Notes: generated by a model from the sequence alone, not told the origin. A stretch of DNA of 64,000 bases from Nocardioides sp. LHD-245 (GCF_030929495.1 NZ_JAVFWN010000022.1:28813-92812); one strand, 5' to 3'; shown: positions 9,815 through 19,797, numbered from the stretch's first letter. Translations and numbers: made by a program.

Positions 9815-10126
9815 ATGGTGCTCTTTCGCCGATCGCTCGGTGACATCCTGCGGAGTCGCCGTGGTGAGCTCGGTCTGACCCTCCGCGAGGTCTCCGGCGC
9901 CGCCCGGGTGAGCCTGGGCTACATCTCCGAGATCGAGCGTGGTCAGAAGGAGGCGTCCTCGGAGCTGCTGGCGTCGCTGTGCGACGCGCTCGAGATGCCG
10001 CTGTCCGATGTCCTTCGCGAGGTCGCCGACGCGGTGGCGCTCGAGGAGGCCGCGGCCCTCCTGGCCGCCGCGCCCACCCCGATCACGCCCCGCCGCGCCG
10101 GCGAGGTCGTCGCCTCCGCCGCCTGA
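9815..10126 (+). CDS. clgR: ClgR-type XRE transcriptional regulator
   Basis: A 103-residue XRE helix-turn-helix protein (HTH about residues 8-65, with LGLTLREVSGAARVSLGY and SEIERGQKEAS). This sequence and its position directly after cinA match ClgR, the actinobacterial activator of clp protease genes and other stress functions. GAGAGGAG precedes the ATG. The C-terminal tail is short and alanine-rich; in related proteins it carries a ClpP degradation signal, and the Ala-Ala end here (VVASAA) would fit. It converges with htpX, another protein-quality-control gene. Confidence 0.88.
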   Translation: MVLFRRSLGDILRSRRGELGLTLREVSGAARVSLGYISEIERGQKEASSELLASLCDALEMPLSDVLREVADAVALEEAAALLAAAPTPITPRRAGEVVASAA

Positions 10127-10142
10127 CGGGTTTCACCCGGGC

Positions 10143-11015
10143 TCAGCGGCCCGCCATCGCCTCCAGCCGGGCGATCCGCTCGGCCATCGGCGGGTGGGTG
10201 GAGAACATCTTCTGCACGTCGGCCGCGCGGAACGGGTTGGCGATCATCATGTGGCTGGCGTTCTGCAGCTGCGGGGTCGGGGCGAGGGGAGCGCGAGCCG
10301 TGCCGGTCTCCAGCTTGCGCAGCGCCGAGGCGAGTGCGAGCGGGTCGCCGGTGAGCCGAGCGCCGTCCTCGTCCGCGTCGTACTCCCGGGTGCGGCTGAT
10401 CGCCATCTGGATGACCGCGGCGGCGAACGGTGCGAGCAGGGCGGTGCCGATCATCACCAGCGGGTTCGGGCGCTCGTCGTTGTTGCCGCCGCCGAAGATC
10501 GACGAGAACGCGAGGAACTGGGCCACCGAGCTGATCACGCCCGCGACCGCCGCGGCCACCGAGCCGGTGAGGATGTCTCGGTTGTAGACGTGCATGAGCT
10601 CGTGGCCCAGTACGCCGCGCAGCTCGCGCTCGTCGAGGAGGCCGAGGATGCCCTCGGTGCAGCACACCGCGGCGTGCCGCGGGTTGCGTCCGGTCGCGAA
10701 CGCGTTGGGCGCCTGGGTGGGTGAGACGTAGAGCGTCGGCATCGGCTGACCGGCGCGCTCGGAGAGCTCCCGCACGATCCGGTACATCGCCGGCTGCTGC
10801 GACTCCGAGACCGGGTAGGCGCGCATCGCCCGGATCGCGAGCTTGTCGGAGTTCCAGTAGCCGTACGCCGTCGTCCCGACGCCGATCAGCGCGAAGATCC
10901 AGATGAACGCGGAGCTGCCGGTGGCGGCCGCGATCAGGCCGCCGACCACGAGCAGCAGCGCGAAGATGGCGCCGAACAGGCCGGCGGTCTTGAGGCCGTT
11001 GAGATGGCGGTGCAT
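10143..11015 (-). CDS. htpX: HtpX membrane zinc metalloprotease
   Basis: A 290-residue M48B membrane protease. Two N-terminal transmembrane segments (about 10-30 and 33-52) are followed by the zinc-binding HELMH at residues 138-142, two more hydrophobic segments (about 150-200), and the third ligand in REYDADEDGARL. HtpX degrades misfolded membrane proteins. The next gene on the left is clgR, in convergent orientation, only 16 bp away. Confidence 0.93.
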   Translation of the reverse strand: MHRHLNGLKTAGLFGAIFALLLVVGGLIAAATGSSAFIWIFALIGVGTTAYGYWNSDKLAIRAMRAYPVSESQQPAMYRIVRELSERAGQPMPTLYVSPTQAPNAFATGRNPRHAAVCCTEGILGLLDERELRGVLGHELMHVYNRDILTGSVAAAVAGVISSVAQFLAFSSIFGGGNNDERPNPLVMIGTALLAPFAAAVIQMAISRTREYDADEDGARLTGDPLALASALRKLETGTARAPLAPTPQLQNASHMMIANPFRAADVQKMFSTHPPMAERIARLEAMAGR

Positions 11016-11071
11016 GCACCGTCAACGAATGGGGTGGTGGGCGGCGTTCCGTGGGCGCGACGAGACCCGGA

Positions 11072-11869
11072 TCACTCGGCGCGCTGGCAGCGGGGACACC
11101 AGTAGGTCGTCCGCTGCCGCGCGGCCTCCCCGACCGGACCGGCCTCGATCGTGGCGCGACAGCGCAGGCACGGCTGCCGCTGGCGCCGGTAGACCCAGAC
11201 CGGGTCACGCCGGTCGCCGGTGGTCAACGGCCGGCCATGCTCCAGGCCGGCGCGCAGCAGCTGCCGGGCACGGCGCAACAGCCGGAGGGGGTCGGGGACG
11301 GCGGCGACGGGCGCCTGCGGATGGACACCCTGGACGAAGCACACCTCGGAGAGCCAGATCGTGCCGAGTCCGGCGACGACGGTCTGGTCGAGCAGGGCCG
11401 CGCCGAGGGCCCGGTCGGGCGCGGCGGTGAGGCGGGCGAGCGCGGTCGCCTCGTCGGCGGGCGTCCAGGCACCGAGCAGATCGGGACCGAGGTGCCCGAC
11501 CACGCCGGCCTCCTCGGCGGTCGGGAGCAGCTCCACCAGGCCGAGCCGGAACCCGATCGCCTCGGCCCGGGCGCTGCGGAGCACGGCCCGGGCGTCCTGG
11601 GCCGGTCCCGGCCACCGGCCGCCGGGTGCGATCACCCGCCAGCTGCCCTCCATCTTGAGGTGGGTGTGCAGGGTGAGCGGGGTGCCGTCGGGCATCGCCA
11701 TCCGGGTGAGCAGGTGCTTGCCGTGGGTGGCGGTCCGGTGGACGGTGGCGCCGGTCAGATCGGTCGTGGCGAGCTGGGGGACCCGCAGATCGGAGCCGGT
11801 GAGCACCTGGCCGGCCAGCGCCCGGTCCAGCCGGTCGGCGGTACGGCGGACCGCGTCCCCCTCAGGCAC
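11072..11869 (-). CDS. nei: Fpg/Nei-family DNA glycosylase (endonuclease VIII-like)
   Basis: A 265-residue base-excision repair enzyme. The mature N-terminus PEGD (after Met; Pro2 and Glu3 catalytic) is typical of the Nei branch. The helix-two-turn-helix region contains GLGTIWLSE, and the C-terminal zinc finger is present (CLRC, then CPRC). It begins at GTG 11869 and overlaps the end of lhr by 8 bp, so the two are co-expressed. The lhr-nei pairing is also found in mycobacteria. The enzyme should remove oxidised pyrimidines and cut the abasic site by beta/delta elimination. Confidence 0.9.
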   Translation of the reverse strand: MPEGDAVRRTADRLDRALAGQVLTGSDLRVPQLATTDLTGATVHRTATHGKHLLTRMAMPDGTPLTLHTHLKMEGSWRVIAPGGRWPGPAQDARAVLRSARAEAIGFRLGLVELLPTAEEAGVVGHLGPDLLGAWTPADEATALARLTAAPDRALGAALLDQTVVAGLGTIWLSEVCFVQGVHPQAPVAAVPDPLRLLRRARQLLRAGLEHGRPLTTGDRRDPVWVYRRQRQPCLRCRATIEAGPVGEAARQRTTYWCPRCQRAE

Positions 11870-14800
11870 GGATCCGCAGTCCGCGGGGGGTGGCCACGAA
11901 GCCGGCGGCCGCGAGCGCGTCGCGCAGCGGGCCGCCGCTCCCGAGCAGGGCGGCGCCGTCGGCCTTCTCGACGGTCAGCTGGCCGAGCGTGCCGCGGCGC
12001 ACGGCCGTCGACAGCGCCTCGGCGGCGGGGGTGAGCAGGTCGGGGTCCTCGGTCCAGGTGAGCAGGGTGCGGCCGCCCCGCTCGACGTAGACCACCAGGG
12101 CACCGTCGACGAGGACGACCAGCGCCCCGGCCTTGCGCCCGGGCCGGTGCCCGCCCTCCTGCTCCCGGTCGGCCGCCGGCCAGGGCAGGGCGGCGCCGTA
12201 GGGGTTGGCCGGGTCGGTCGCGGCCAGGGCCACCGCGGCGGGCTTGGTGTCGAGCGCCTCGGCGCCGACCGGAGTGGAGAAGGAGCGCAACCGGTCGACG
12301 GCACCGGCGGTGCCGAACTGGGCGGCGCCCAACCCCTCGACGAAGTAGCCGCGGCGGCAGCGGCCGGCGTCCTCGAACGCGCTCAGCACCTTGTAGACGG
12401 CGGCGAAGCCGCCGGGCACCCGCTCGTTGACCACGGCGCCGCGCGTGACGACGCCGTGGCGCTCGAGCAGCTGCTCGGCGCTCGCATGGGCGCGGCGGGT
12501 CGGGTCGGTGTCGATCGTCGGGAGGAGGGCCCAGCGGCCGGCGGTCTCGGGCGGACCGGTGCGGGCGACGCGACCGGGGCGGGCTGCCGCCCGGCGGGTG
12601 CGGTGCGCCGCCCGCCCGGAGCGGGTGAGCGCCCGCAGCGGGGTGAGGGTGTCGTTGGTGAGATGGCCGCTCCAGACCAGCGCCCACAGCGCGCCGCTGA
12701 CAGCGTCGTCGAAGGGCGCTTCCTCGTCGGCGTCGCGGCAGGCCCGGGCGACCTGGTCGGCGACCTGGCGGAAGAACCAGGCGCCGCCCGGCGCGAGCAC
12801 GTCGAGCACCCGTTGGTGGAGCGGGTCCTCGACCGGGCCGGGCTCGGGGAGGGTGAGGTGGCCGCGGTCGGCGAGGTGGAGCGAGATCCAGCCGTCGCTG
12901 CCGGGAAGGGCGCCGTGGCCGGACCAGACGACCTCGCCGGTCGCGGTCAGCTCGTCGAGCAGGGCCGGCTCGTAGTCGCGGACCCGCGCGGGCAGCACCA
13001 GGGACTCCAGCGCGCTCGCGGGCATCGGCGCCCCGGCGAGCTGCTCGATCGTGTGGAGCAGGCCGTCGACGCCGCGCGGCCCCTTCGCCCCTCTCGTCGA
13101 ACTCAGTGTGATCTGGTGCCACGCCGTCGAGAACCGGGCCAGGGTGGTCGGCTCGACCGGCTCGATCTCGTGGCGCAGCCGGGCCAGCGAGCGGCGCCGC
13201 AGCCGGCGCAGCACCTCGACGTCACACCATTCCTCCGTCCCCACGGAGCTGAGCACGGGGACGGGCCGGAACTCGCCGGACAGCACCCGTCCCTGCGCCT
13301 CGAGGCGCTGGAGGGTGTGCCGGACGACGGCGACGCCGAGGCCGAGGCGGGTCGCCACCTGGTCGACCGTGAACGGGCCGTGGGTGCGGGCGTAGCGGCC
13401 CACCAGGTCGGCGAGCGGGTCGTCGACCGGCTCCGTGAACGCGGCGGGCGTGCCGGGCGGAGCCGGGACACCGAGGCCGTCGCGCAGCCGGGCGACGTCC
13501 TCGACGACGGCCCACGCGTCGCCGTAGGGCATCCGGACCTCGACCACGCGGCGGGCGGCGGCCAGGTCGGTCAGCCACGCGGCGACCGGGGCGGCCTCGC
13601 GGGCGCGCAGCGACACCTCGGCGGCGGTGAGGGGGCCGAGCAGCCGGAGCAGGTCGACCAGGCCCTCGGCGTCGCGGACCTGGCGCTCGGGGGTGGTGCG
13701 CTGGAGCTCGGCCTCGACCTCGGCGAGCACGTCGGGATCGAGCAGCTCGCGCAGCTCGGCCCGCCCGAGCAGCTCGGCGAGCAGGCCCTGGTCGAGGGTG
13801 AGCGCGGCGGCGCGGCGCTCGGCGAGGGGGGAGTCGCCCTCGTAGACGAACTGGGCGACATAGCCGAACATCAGCGTCCGCGCGTACGGCGACGGCTGGG
13901 TCGTCTCGACCTCGGTGACCGTGACCGCGCGCTGCTCGACGCGGCGCAGGAGCGTGGTCAGGCCCGGCAGGTCGTAGACGTCGTTGAGCACCTCGCGGAC
14001 GGTCTCGAGCACGATCGGGAACGCGGGGTAGCGGGCCGCGACCTCGAGCAGCGAGGCCGCCCGCTGCCGCTGCTGCCACAGCGGGGAGCGGCGACCGGGG
14101 TCGCGGCGGGGGAGCAACAGCGCGCGCGCCGCGCACTCGCGGAACCGCGCGGCGAAGAGCGCGGAGCCGCCGACCTCGCGGGTGACGATCTCCTCGATCT
14201 CGTCGGGCTCGAACGCGATCAGCTCGGCGCCCGGCGGCTCGGCGTCGGTGTCGGGGATCCGGATCACGATGCCGTCGTCGGAGGCCAGCGCCTGCCCGTC
14301 GACGCCGTAGCGCTCGCGCAGCCGGGCGTTGATCGCCAGCGCCCAGGGGGAGTGCACGGCGGTGCCGTAGGGCGAGTGCACCGCTAGGCGCCAGTCGCCG
14401 AGCTCGTCGCGGAACCGCTCGACCAGCACCGTGGTGTCGCTGGGGAGCACCCGGGTCGCCTCGACCTGCTCGCGCAGGTAGGCGACCAGGTTGGCGGCCG
14501 CGTTGTCGTCGAGACCGACCGCGCGGGCGCGCGCCTCGGCCTCGGTGTCGGGCACCGCGGCCAGCTCACGGGTGAAGGCGCCGATCGCCTCGCCGAGCTC
14601 GGTCGGGCGGCCGGCGGTGTCGCCCTTCCAGAACGGCAGCCGGCCGGGAACGCCGGGCGCCGGGGTGACGATCACCCGGTCGTGGGTGATGTCCTCGATC
14701 CGCCAGCTGGTCGCGCCGAGGGCGAACACGTCGCCGACCCGGCTCTCGTAGACCATCTCCTCGTCGAGCTCGCCGACGCGGCGGTTGGTGCCTTCTCCGG

Positions 14801-16454
14801 CCAGGAAGACGCCGTAGAGCCCGCGGTCGGGGATCGTGCCGCCGCTGGTGACCGCCAACCGCTGGGCGCCGGGGCGGCCGGTGATCAGACCGGTGACGCG
14901 GTCCCAGGTGATCCGCGGGCGGAGCTCGGCGAACTCGTCGGAGGGGTAGCGCCCGGCGAGCAGATCGAGCACGGCGTCGTAGGCCGAGCGGGGGAGCTGG
15001 GCGTAGGGCGCGCTGCGGCGGACGAGGGCGAACAGCTCGTCGACGTCCCACTCGTCGGCGGCGGTGGCGGCGACGACCTGCTGGGCGAGCACGTCGAGCG
15101 GGTTGGCGGGGATCCGCAGGGCCTCGATGCCGCCCGTGCGCATCCGGGCGACGGCGACCGCGGCGGGGGCGAGGTCGCCGCGGTGCTGGGGGAAGAACAC
15201 GCCGGCCGACGTCTCGCCGACCTGGTGGCCGGCCCGGCCGACGCGCTGGAGGGCGCTGGCGACGCTGGGCGGCGAGGCGATCTGGAGCACGAGGTCGACC
15301 GCGCCCATGTCGATGCCGAGCTCGAGGCTGCTGGTGGCGACCACCGCCGGCAGTCGCCCGGACTTGAGGTCGTCCTCCACGAGTGCACGCTGCTCCTTGG
15401 ACACCGACCCGTGGTGGGTGCGCGCGAGCACCGGAGCCGCCCCGGCCGCCGCGCCGGACTGCGCCATGATCTGGGCCGGGGGCGTGATGCCCTCCGTCGT
15501 CACCTCGGCGGCGATCTCGTTGAGCCGGGCGGTCAGCCGCTCGGCGGTGCGGCGGCCGTTGGTGAACACGATGGTGGAGCGGTGCTCGCCGATCAGCTCG
15601 GCCACACGCTGCTCGACGTGGGGCCAGATGCTGGCCCGGCTCGGCGGGGCGGTCGGGTCGTCGTCCTGGACCACCTGGCCGAGCTCGGTCATGTCCTCGA
15701 CCGGCACCTCGACCCGCAGGTCCCACTCCTTGCGGGTGGGCGGCGCGACGATCTCGACCGGCGCGGTGCCGCCGAGGAAGCGGGCGACCTCCTCGGTCGG
15801 ACGCACGGTCGCGGAGAGCCCGATCCGCTGCGCGGGACGGGGGAGCAGCGCGTCGAGGCGCTCGAGGCTCAGCGCCAGGTGGGCCCCGCGCTTCGTGCCG
15901 GCGACGGCGTGCACCTCGTCGAGGATGACGGTCTCGATGCCGCGCAGGGTCTCCCGGGCCTGGCTGGTCAGGATGAGGAAGAGCGACTCGGGCGTCGTGA
16001 TGAGGACGTCGGGCGGCCGGGTGGCGAGGCGGCGGCGCTCGTTGGCGGGGGTGTCGCCGGACCGGATGCCGACGCTGATCTCGGGCAGCGGACGGCCGGG
16101 GTCGAGGCGCTCGGCGGTCTGCCGGATGCCGGTCAGCGGCGCGCGCAGGTTGCGCTCGACGTCGACGGCCAGCGCCTTGAGCGGGGAGACGTAGAGGACC
16201 CGGGTGCGGTGCAGCCGGTCGTCGGGCGCCGGCGTGGTGAGCAGCCGGTCGAGCCCGGCGAGGAAGGCGCTGAGCGTCTTGCCCGAGCCGGTGGGCGCGA
16301 CGACCAGGGTGTGCCGGTCACGGGCGATCGCGTCCCACGCCCCGGTCTGGGCGGCGGTGGGCTCGGCGAAGGCCGCGCCGAACCACGTGCGGGTCGCCTC
16401 ACTGAACCGGCCGAGCGGGTCGCCCGGCGGATCCGACTGCCGGGAGTCCACCAT
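11862..16454 (-). CDS. lhr: Lhr-family ATP-dependent helicase
   Basis: A 1530-residue superfamily 2 helicase. Walker A APTGSGKT lies at residues 53-60; the DEVH box follows at about 178; motif VI-like QRVGRAGHQ is present; and the long C-terminal half carries the winged-helix and Lhr-core regions typical of this roughly 1500-residue family. Lhr is a 3'-5' single-stranded-DNA translocase linked to repair. The reading frame is open much further upstream (to 17150), but that part is the shadow of the divergent sortase. The ATG at 16454 starts just ahead of the conserved region and gives the usual length. The downstream nei overlaps its end. Confidence 0.93.
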   Translation of the reverse strand: MVDSRQSDPPGDPLGRFSEATRTWFGAAFAEPTAAQTGAWDAIARDRHTLVVAPTGSGKTLSAFLAGLDRLLTTPAPDDRLHRTRVLYVSPLKALAVDVERNLRAPLTGIRQTAERLDPGRPLPEISVGIRSGDTPANERRRLATRPPDVLITTPESLFLILTSQARETLRGIETVILDEVHAVAGTKRGAHLALSLERLDALLPRPAQRIGLSATVRPTEEVARFLGGTAPVEIVAPPTRKEWDLRVEVPVEDMTELGQVVQDDDPTAPPSRASIWPHVEQRVAELIGEHRSTIVFTNGRRTAERLTARLNEIAAEVTTEGITPPAQIMAQSGAAAGAAPVLARTHHGSVSKEQRALVEDDLKSGRLPAVVATSSLELGIDMGAVDLVLQIASPPSVASALQRVGRAGHQVGETSAGVFFPQHRGDLAPAAVAVARMRTGGIEALRIPANPLDVLAQQVVAATAADEWDVDELFALVRRSAPYAQLPRSAYDAVLDLLAGRYPSDEFAELRPRITWDRVTGLITGRPGAQRLAVTSGGTIPDRGLYGVFLAGEGTNRRVGELDEEMVYESRVGDVFALGATSWRIEDITHDRVIVTPAPGVPGRLPFWKGDTAGRPTELGEAIGAFTRELAAVPDTEAEARARAVGLDDNAAANLVAYLREQVEATRVLPSDTTVLVERFRDELGDWRLAVHSPYGTAVHSPWALAINARLRERYGVDGQALASDDGIVIRIPDTDAEPPGAELIAFEPDEIEEIVTREVGGSALFAARFRECAARALLLPRRDPGRRSPLWQQRQRAASLLEVAARYPAFPIVLETVREVLNDVYDLPGLTTLLRRVEQRAVTVTEVETTQPSPYARTLMFGYVAQFVYEGDSPLAERRAAALTLDQGLLAELLGRAELRELLDPDVLAEVEAELQRTTPERQVRDAEGLVDLLRLLGPLTAAEVSLRAREAAPVAAWLTDLAAARRVVEVRMPYGDAWAVVEDVARLRDGLGVPAPPGTPAAFTEPVDDPLADLVGRYARTHGPFTVDQVATRLGLGVAVVRHTLQRLEAQGRVLSGEFRPVPVLSSVGTEEWCDVEVLRRLRRRSLARLRHEIEPVEPTTLARFSTAWHQITLSSTRGAKGPRGVDGLLHTIEQLAGAPMPASALESLVLPARVRDYEPALLDELTATGEVVWSGHGALPGSDGWISLHLADRGHLTLPEPGPVEDPLHQRVLDVLAPGGAWFFRQVADQVARACRDADEEAPFDDAVSGALWALVWSGHLTNDTLTPLRALTRSGRAAHRTRRAAARPGRVARTGPPETAGRWALLPTIDTDPTRRAHASAEQLLERHGVVTRGAVVNERVPGGFAAVYKVLSAFEDAGRCRRGYFVEGLGAAQFGTAGAVDRLRSFSTPVGAEALDTKPAAVALAATDPANPYGAALPWPAADREQEGGHRPGRKAGALVVLVDGALVVYVERGGRTLLTWTEDPDLLTPAAEALSTAVRRGTLGQLTVEKADGAALLGSGGPLRDALAAAGFVATPRGLRIRA

Positions 16455-16514
16455 GGCGCCATCCTCCCGCACGGCACCGACACCACGGTGACCCTCGACG
16501 GGCACAATGGGCGG

Positions 16515-17192
16515 GTGGCTGTGGAGGAGGGACACCGACGGCGCGATCTCGCGCTCGTGTCGGGCGTGGTCGCGCTGGTCGTCGCGCTGCTGCTCGCCTG
16601 GCTCGCGCTGCGCGACGGTGACGCGCCGGAGCCCCCGGTCGCCGTACCCTCTCCGGTCGCGACGCCGACCCCGACCCCCGAGCCCGCGCCGACGCCGACC
16701 GATCCCTGCGCCCGGCAGGCGCCCGCCGGCTTCGCGCCGACCTCGATCACGGTCGCCGGGGTCGCGAAGGGGGCCCGGGTCCTGGCGCTGCCCCGCGACG
16801 CGGCCGGCGTGCCCGGGGTGCCGCCGGTCTCGGACAAGCTGTCCTTCGCCTGGGACCGCGGCGGTGTCGAGCCGGGCTCCACGCAGGGCCACGTGCTGCT
16901 CAACACCCACACCTGGCCCGACGGCACCGCGATGGGCAACAAGCTGCTCACCGGGCTCGACATCGGTGGCCGGATCGTGCTGGCGACCGGGAAGGGCGCC
17001 GGACGCCAGGTGGCCTGCTACACGGTGTCCGAGCGCAGCGAGGTCCTGGCCAGCGACGGCTTCCCCGGCTGGGACGCGGTGGACGGCCCGCCCGAGGTCG
17101 TCATCGTGGTCTGCTCGGGGCGCCGGCTCGGACCCGGCGACTGGACGCACCGCACGCTGTGGTTCGCCAGTCGGGCCGGGGCGGCTACCTGA
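16515..17192 (+). CDS. class F-like sortase domain protein
   Basis: A 225-residue membrane-anchored protein: a short basic N-terminus, one transmembrane helix (about 15-35), a Pro/Thr-rich linker (about 40-65) and a sortase fold (about 75-220). Candidate catalytic residues are His in LLNTHTW, Cys in VIVVCSG and a following Arg. Such single-gene sortases attach or process surface proteins in actinobacteria, but no sorting substrate or pilin is adjacent. GTG 16515 is chosen from the frame; GTG 16521 is an alternative. It is divergent from lhr (60 bp apart) and its end overlaps the converging MFS gene by 8 bp. Confidence 0.8.
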   Translation: MAVEEGHRRRDLALVSGVVALVVALLLAWLALRDGDAPEPPVAVPSPVATPTPTPEPAPTPTDPCARQAPAGFAPTSITVAGVAKGARVLALPRDAAGVPGVPPVSDKLSFAWDRGGVEPGSTQGHVLLNTHTWPDGTAMGNKLLTGLDIGGRIVLATGKGAGRQVACYTVSERSEVLASDGFPGWDAVDGPPEVVIVVCSGRRLGPGDWTHRTLWFASRAGAAT

Positions 17193-18450
17193 CCGGCTCC
17201 GGTACGACGGCGGGCCGGCCGTTGACCGTCGCCGGGAGGTGTCGCTCCAGCACGGTCGCGACCACCGCGATCGCGCCGCAGCCGACGACCATCAGCGCGA
17301 TCAGCGCGGACGCGCAGCCCTGCTCCAGCAGGAACCCGGCGACGATCGGACCCGCGACGGTCCCGGCCTGGACGGCCGCCGCGTTGAGCGCGTTGTAGCG
17401 CCCGCGGAGGTGGTCGGCGGCCAGGTCGTTGTTGATGGCCGGCAGGGTCGGCTGCAGGAGGGTCTCGCCGATGCCGAAGACGAGGCCGAACCCGAGCAGG
17501 CCGGTGACCGCCAGCGCGCTGCCGGGCGCGAGGGCGCCCATGCCGACGAGCAGCCAGGCGCACGCCCACAGCACGGCCATGACCGTGAGCACCCGGGTCC
17601 GGCGGCGTCCGCGGATCCGCCCCATCACGGTGAACTGGAGAGCGACGATGACGAAGGTGTTGAGGGCGAAGGCGAACCCGATGGCGCCGGTCGACAGGCC
17701 GGCCTCGGTCCGGGCGAAGGCCGGCAGCCCCGCCTCGAACTGGCCGTAGCCGATGAAGGTCGCGACGAAGGTGAGCAGCGTCAGCCAGCGCACGGCCGGG
17801 CTGCGCAGGATGGCGCGGTAGCCGGGCACGGCACCGGACATCAGGTCGCGTGGCGGGTGCAGGACCCGGCCGTGCAGGTGCCGCAGCGGGCCGAGGAAGA
17901 GCGCGAGGGGGACCAGCCCGGCGAGCGCGTCGGCGACGTAGATCGCGGTGAACGTCTCCGGCCGGCCCACGTCGGCGAACAGTCCGCCGACGATGCCGCC
18001 GACCCCGAGGCCGAGGTTGGTGAGGGCGAAGTTGACGCCGAAGTACTGCTGGCGCACCTCTCCCTCGACGACCGTCGCGATCAGCGAGTTGAAGGCCGGC
18101 CACGAGGCGCCGAAGTTGATGCCGATCAGGACGAGCGCGACCGTGGCCGCCGCGGGCGTGGTCGCGAACGCCAGCAGCAGGGTGCCGGCCACCATCGCCG
18201 ACTGCCCGGCGAGCAGCACCACCCGGGCGCCGTACCTGTCGACGAGGGCGCCGCTCGGTGCGGTCACCACGAAGGCCGCGGCGGCGATCACGGCCATCAG
18301 CAGGCCGGACATGCCGAGGCCGAACCCGCGCACCTCGTGGAGGTAGATCAGGGTGAAGGGCAGGACGAGACCGCGGCCCAGGGTGGAGACGGCGACGGTG
18401 GACAGCAGCCACCGGCCTTCGGCGGGAAGTGCGGTCCAGAACGACTTCAT
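17185..18450 (-). CDS. MFS transporter (copy 1 of a tandem pair)
   Basis: A 421-residue major facilitator with about 12 transmembrane segments and the loop-2/3 motif region VDRYGARVVLLAG. Drug-efflux-type transporters have this form, but the substrate cannot be told. It is closely related to the next gene (shared starts SFW-ALP-EGRWLLSTVA and long matching stretches such as GVGGIVGGLFADV / GVGGVVGGLFADV), so the two arose by tandem duplication. ATG 18450 (MKSFW) aligns with the paralogue's start; ATG 18459 is an alternative three codons upstream. Neither has a strong Shine-Dalgarno sequence. Confidence 0.88.
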   Translation of the reverse strand: MKSFWTALPAEGRWLLSTVAVSTLGRGLVLPFTLIYLHEVRGFGLGMSGLLMAVIAAAAFVVTAPSGALVDRYGARVVLLAGQSAMVAGTLLLAFATTPAAATVALVLIGINFGASWPAFNSLIATVVEGEVRQQYFGVNFALTNLGLGVGGIVGGLFADVGRPETFTAIYVADALAGLVPLALFLGPLRHLHGRVLHPPRDLMSGAVPGYRAILRSPAVRWLTLLTFVATFIGYGQFEAGLPAFARTEAGLSTGAIGFAFALNTFVIVALQFTVMGRIRGRRRTRVLTVMAVLWACAWLLVGMGALAPGSALAVTGLLGFGLVFGIGETLLQPTLPAINNDLAADHLRGRYNALNAAAVQAGTVAGPIVAGFLLEQGCASALIALMVVGCGAIAVVATVLERHLPATVNGRPAVVPEPVR

Positions 18451-18528
18451 CGAGATCATGCGGGGACCGTGCGCTTCACGGTTGAAAACGTTACGACCGG
18501 CGCCGGTTGCCCCGGAAATCGTGCGGCG

Positions 18529-19797
18529 TCATCCGCCGCCAGGTGTGGCGGACGCCACCACCGGGCCGCCGTTGGCGGCCGTCGGCACATGGCGTTCGAG
18601 GATCAGGGCCATCACGGCGATCGCCACGCAGCCCGCGACCATGACCGCGATGTACGCCGGCGCGAGGTCGTGCTGCAGCAGGAAGCCGGCCACGACCGGT
18701 CCGGCCACCGCGCCGCCCTGGAAGGCCGCCGCCGTGATCGCGTTGTAGCGGCCGCGGGTGTGGTCCGTGGCGAGGTCGTTGGCCATCGCCGGCACCGTCG
18801 GCTGCAGGAGTGTCTCGCCCAGCGCGAAGACCGCCATGTAGGCGAGGACGCCGGCGATCGCGACGCCGCCGCCGGGCACGACGCCCGCGAGGCCGAGGAG
18901 CCCCCAGGCCAGGGCCCAGATCGCCGCCATCGCCACCATCACCCGGGTGCGGAGATGGCGCTTGATCCGGTTCAGCACCGAGAACTGCAGCACCACGATG
19001 ACCACCGTGTTGACCGCGAAGGCCAGCCCGATCGTGCGGGTGGAGACCTCGGCGGCCTGGCGGGCGAACCCGGGGAAGCCGGCCTCGTGCTGGCCGTAGC
19101 CGATGAACGTGCCGACGAAGGTGAGCAGCGTCAGCCACCGCACCGCCGGCTGCTTGAGGATCGTCAGGTAGCCGACGGCGGCCGGCGTCGAGCCGTCCTC
19201 GGGCGCCGTCGCCCGGCCGTGGACGTGCCGCAGCGGCCCGAGCAGCAGCGCGAGCGGCACCAGGCCGCTCACCGCGTCGCCGACGAAGATCGCGGTGAAC
19301 GTGCCGGGCCGGTCCACGTCGGCGAACAGCCCGCCGACGACGCCGCCGACCCCGATGCCGAGGTTGACCAGGGCGAAGTTGATGCCGAAGTACTGCTGGC
19401 GCAGGTCACCGGTGACGACCGCCGCGATCAGCGCGTTGAAGGCCGGCCACGACACCCCGAAGTTGAAGCCGACCAGCACCAGCGCGACAGCGGCGACCGC
19501 CGGGGTGGTCGCGAACGCCAGGATCAGGTTCCCCGCGATCATCGCGGCGATGCCGACCAGCAGCACCGCGCGGGCGCCGTACCTGTCGACGAGCGCGCCG
19601 CCGGGCCCGGTGACGAGGAAGCCGACCACCGCGATCAGCGCCATCAGGGTGCCGGACAGGCCGAGCTCGAAGCCACGGACCTCATGCAGGTAGATCAGCG
19701 TGAACGGCAGGGTCAGGCCACGGCCCAGGGTCTGGATCGCGACGGTCGACAGCAGCCAGCGGCCCTCCGTCGGCAGCGCCGCCCAGAAGGACCTCAC
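18529..19797 (-). CDS. MFS transporter (copy 2 of a tandem pair)
   Basis: A 422-residue, roughly 12-helix major facilitator, paralogue of the gene at 17185-18450. I chose GTG 19797 because it gives the N-terminus VRSFWAALP that aligns with MKSFWTALP of copy 1 and makes a GTGA overlap with the tfoX stop, implying translational coupling. An upstream in-frame start at 19854 would put 19 extra residues inside tfoX. The substrate is unknown. The 78 bp between the two transporters show no obvious terminator. Confidence 0.87.
   Translation of the reverse strand: MRSFWAALPTEGRWLLSTVAIQTLGRGLTLPFTLIYLHEVRGFELGLSGTLMALIAVVGFLVTGPGGALVDRYGARAVLLVGIAAMIAGNLILAFATTPAVAAVALVLVGFNFGVSWPAFNALIAAVVTGDLRQQYFGINFALVNLGIGVGGVVGGLFADVDRPGTFTAIFVGDAVSGLVPLALLLGPLRHVHGRATAPEDGSTPAAVGYLTILKQPAVRWLTLLTFVGTFIGYGQHEAGFPGFARQAAEVSTRTIGLAFAVNTVVIVVLQFSVLNRIKRHLRTRVMVAMAAIWALAWGLLGLAGVVPGGGVAIAGVLAYMAVFALGETLLQPTVPAMANDLATDHTRGRYNAITAAAFQGGAVAGPVVAGFLLQHDLAPAYIAVMVAGCVAIAVMALILERHVPTAANGGPVVASATPGGG

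Noticed and set aside
11220..16514. Very long plus-strand frames opposite lhr and nei
   Set aside because: Antisense shadows: low-complexity Arg/Gly/Ala composition and no motifs, while the minus strand encodes clear Lhr and Nei.
16455..17150. Upstream extension of lhr to 17150
   Set aside because: It would overlap the sortase on the other strand and add residues not found in Lhr proteins.
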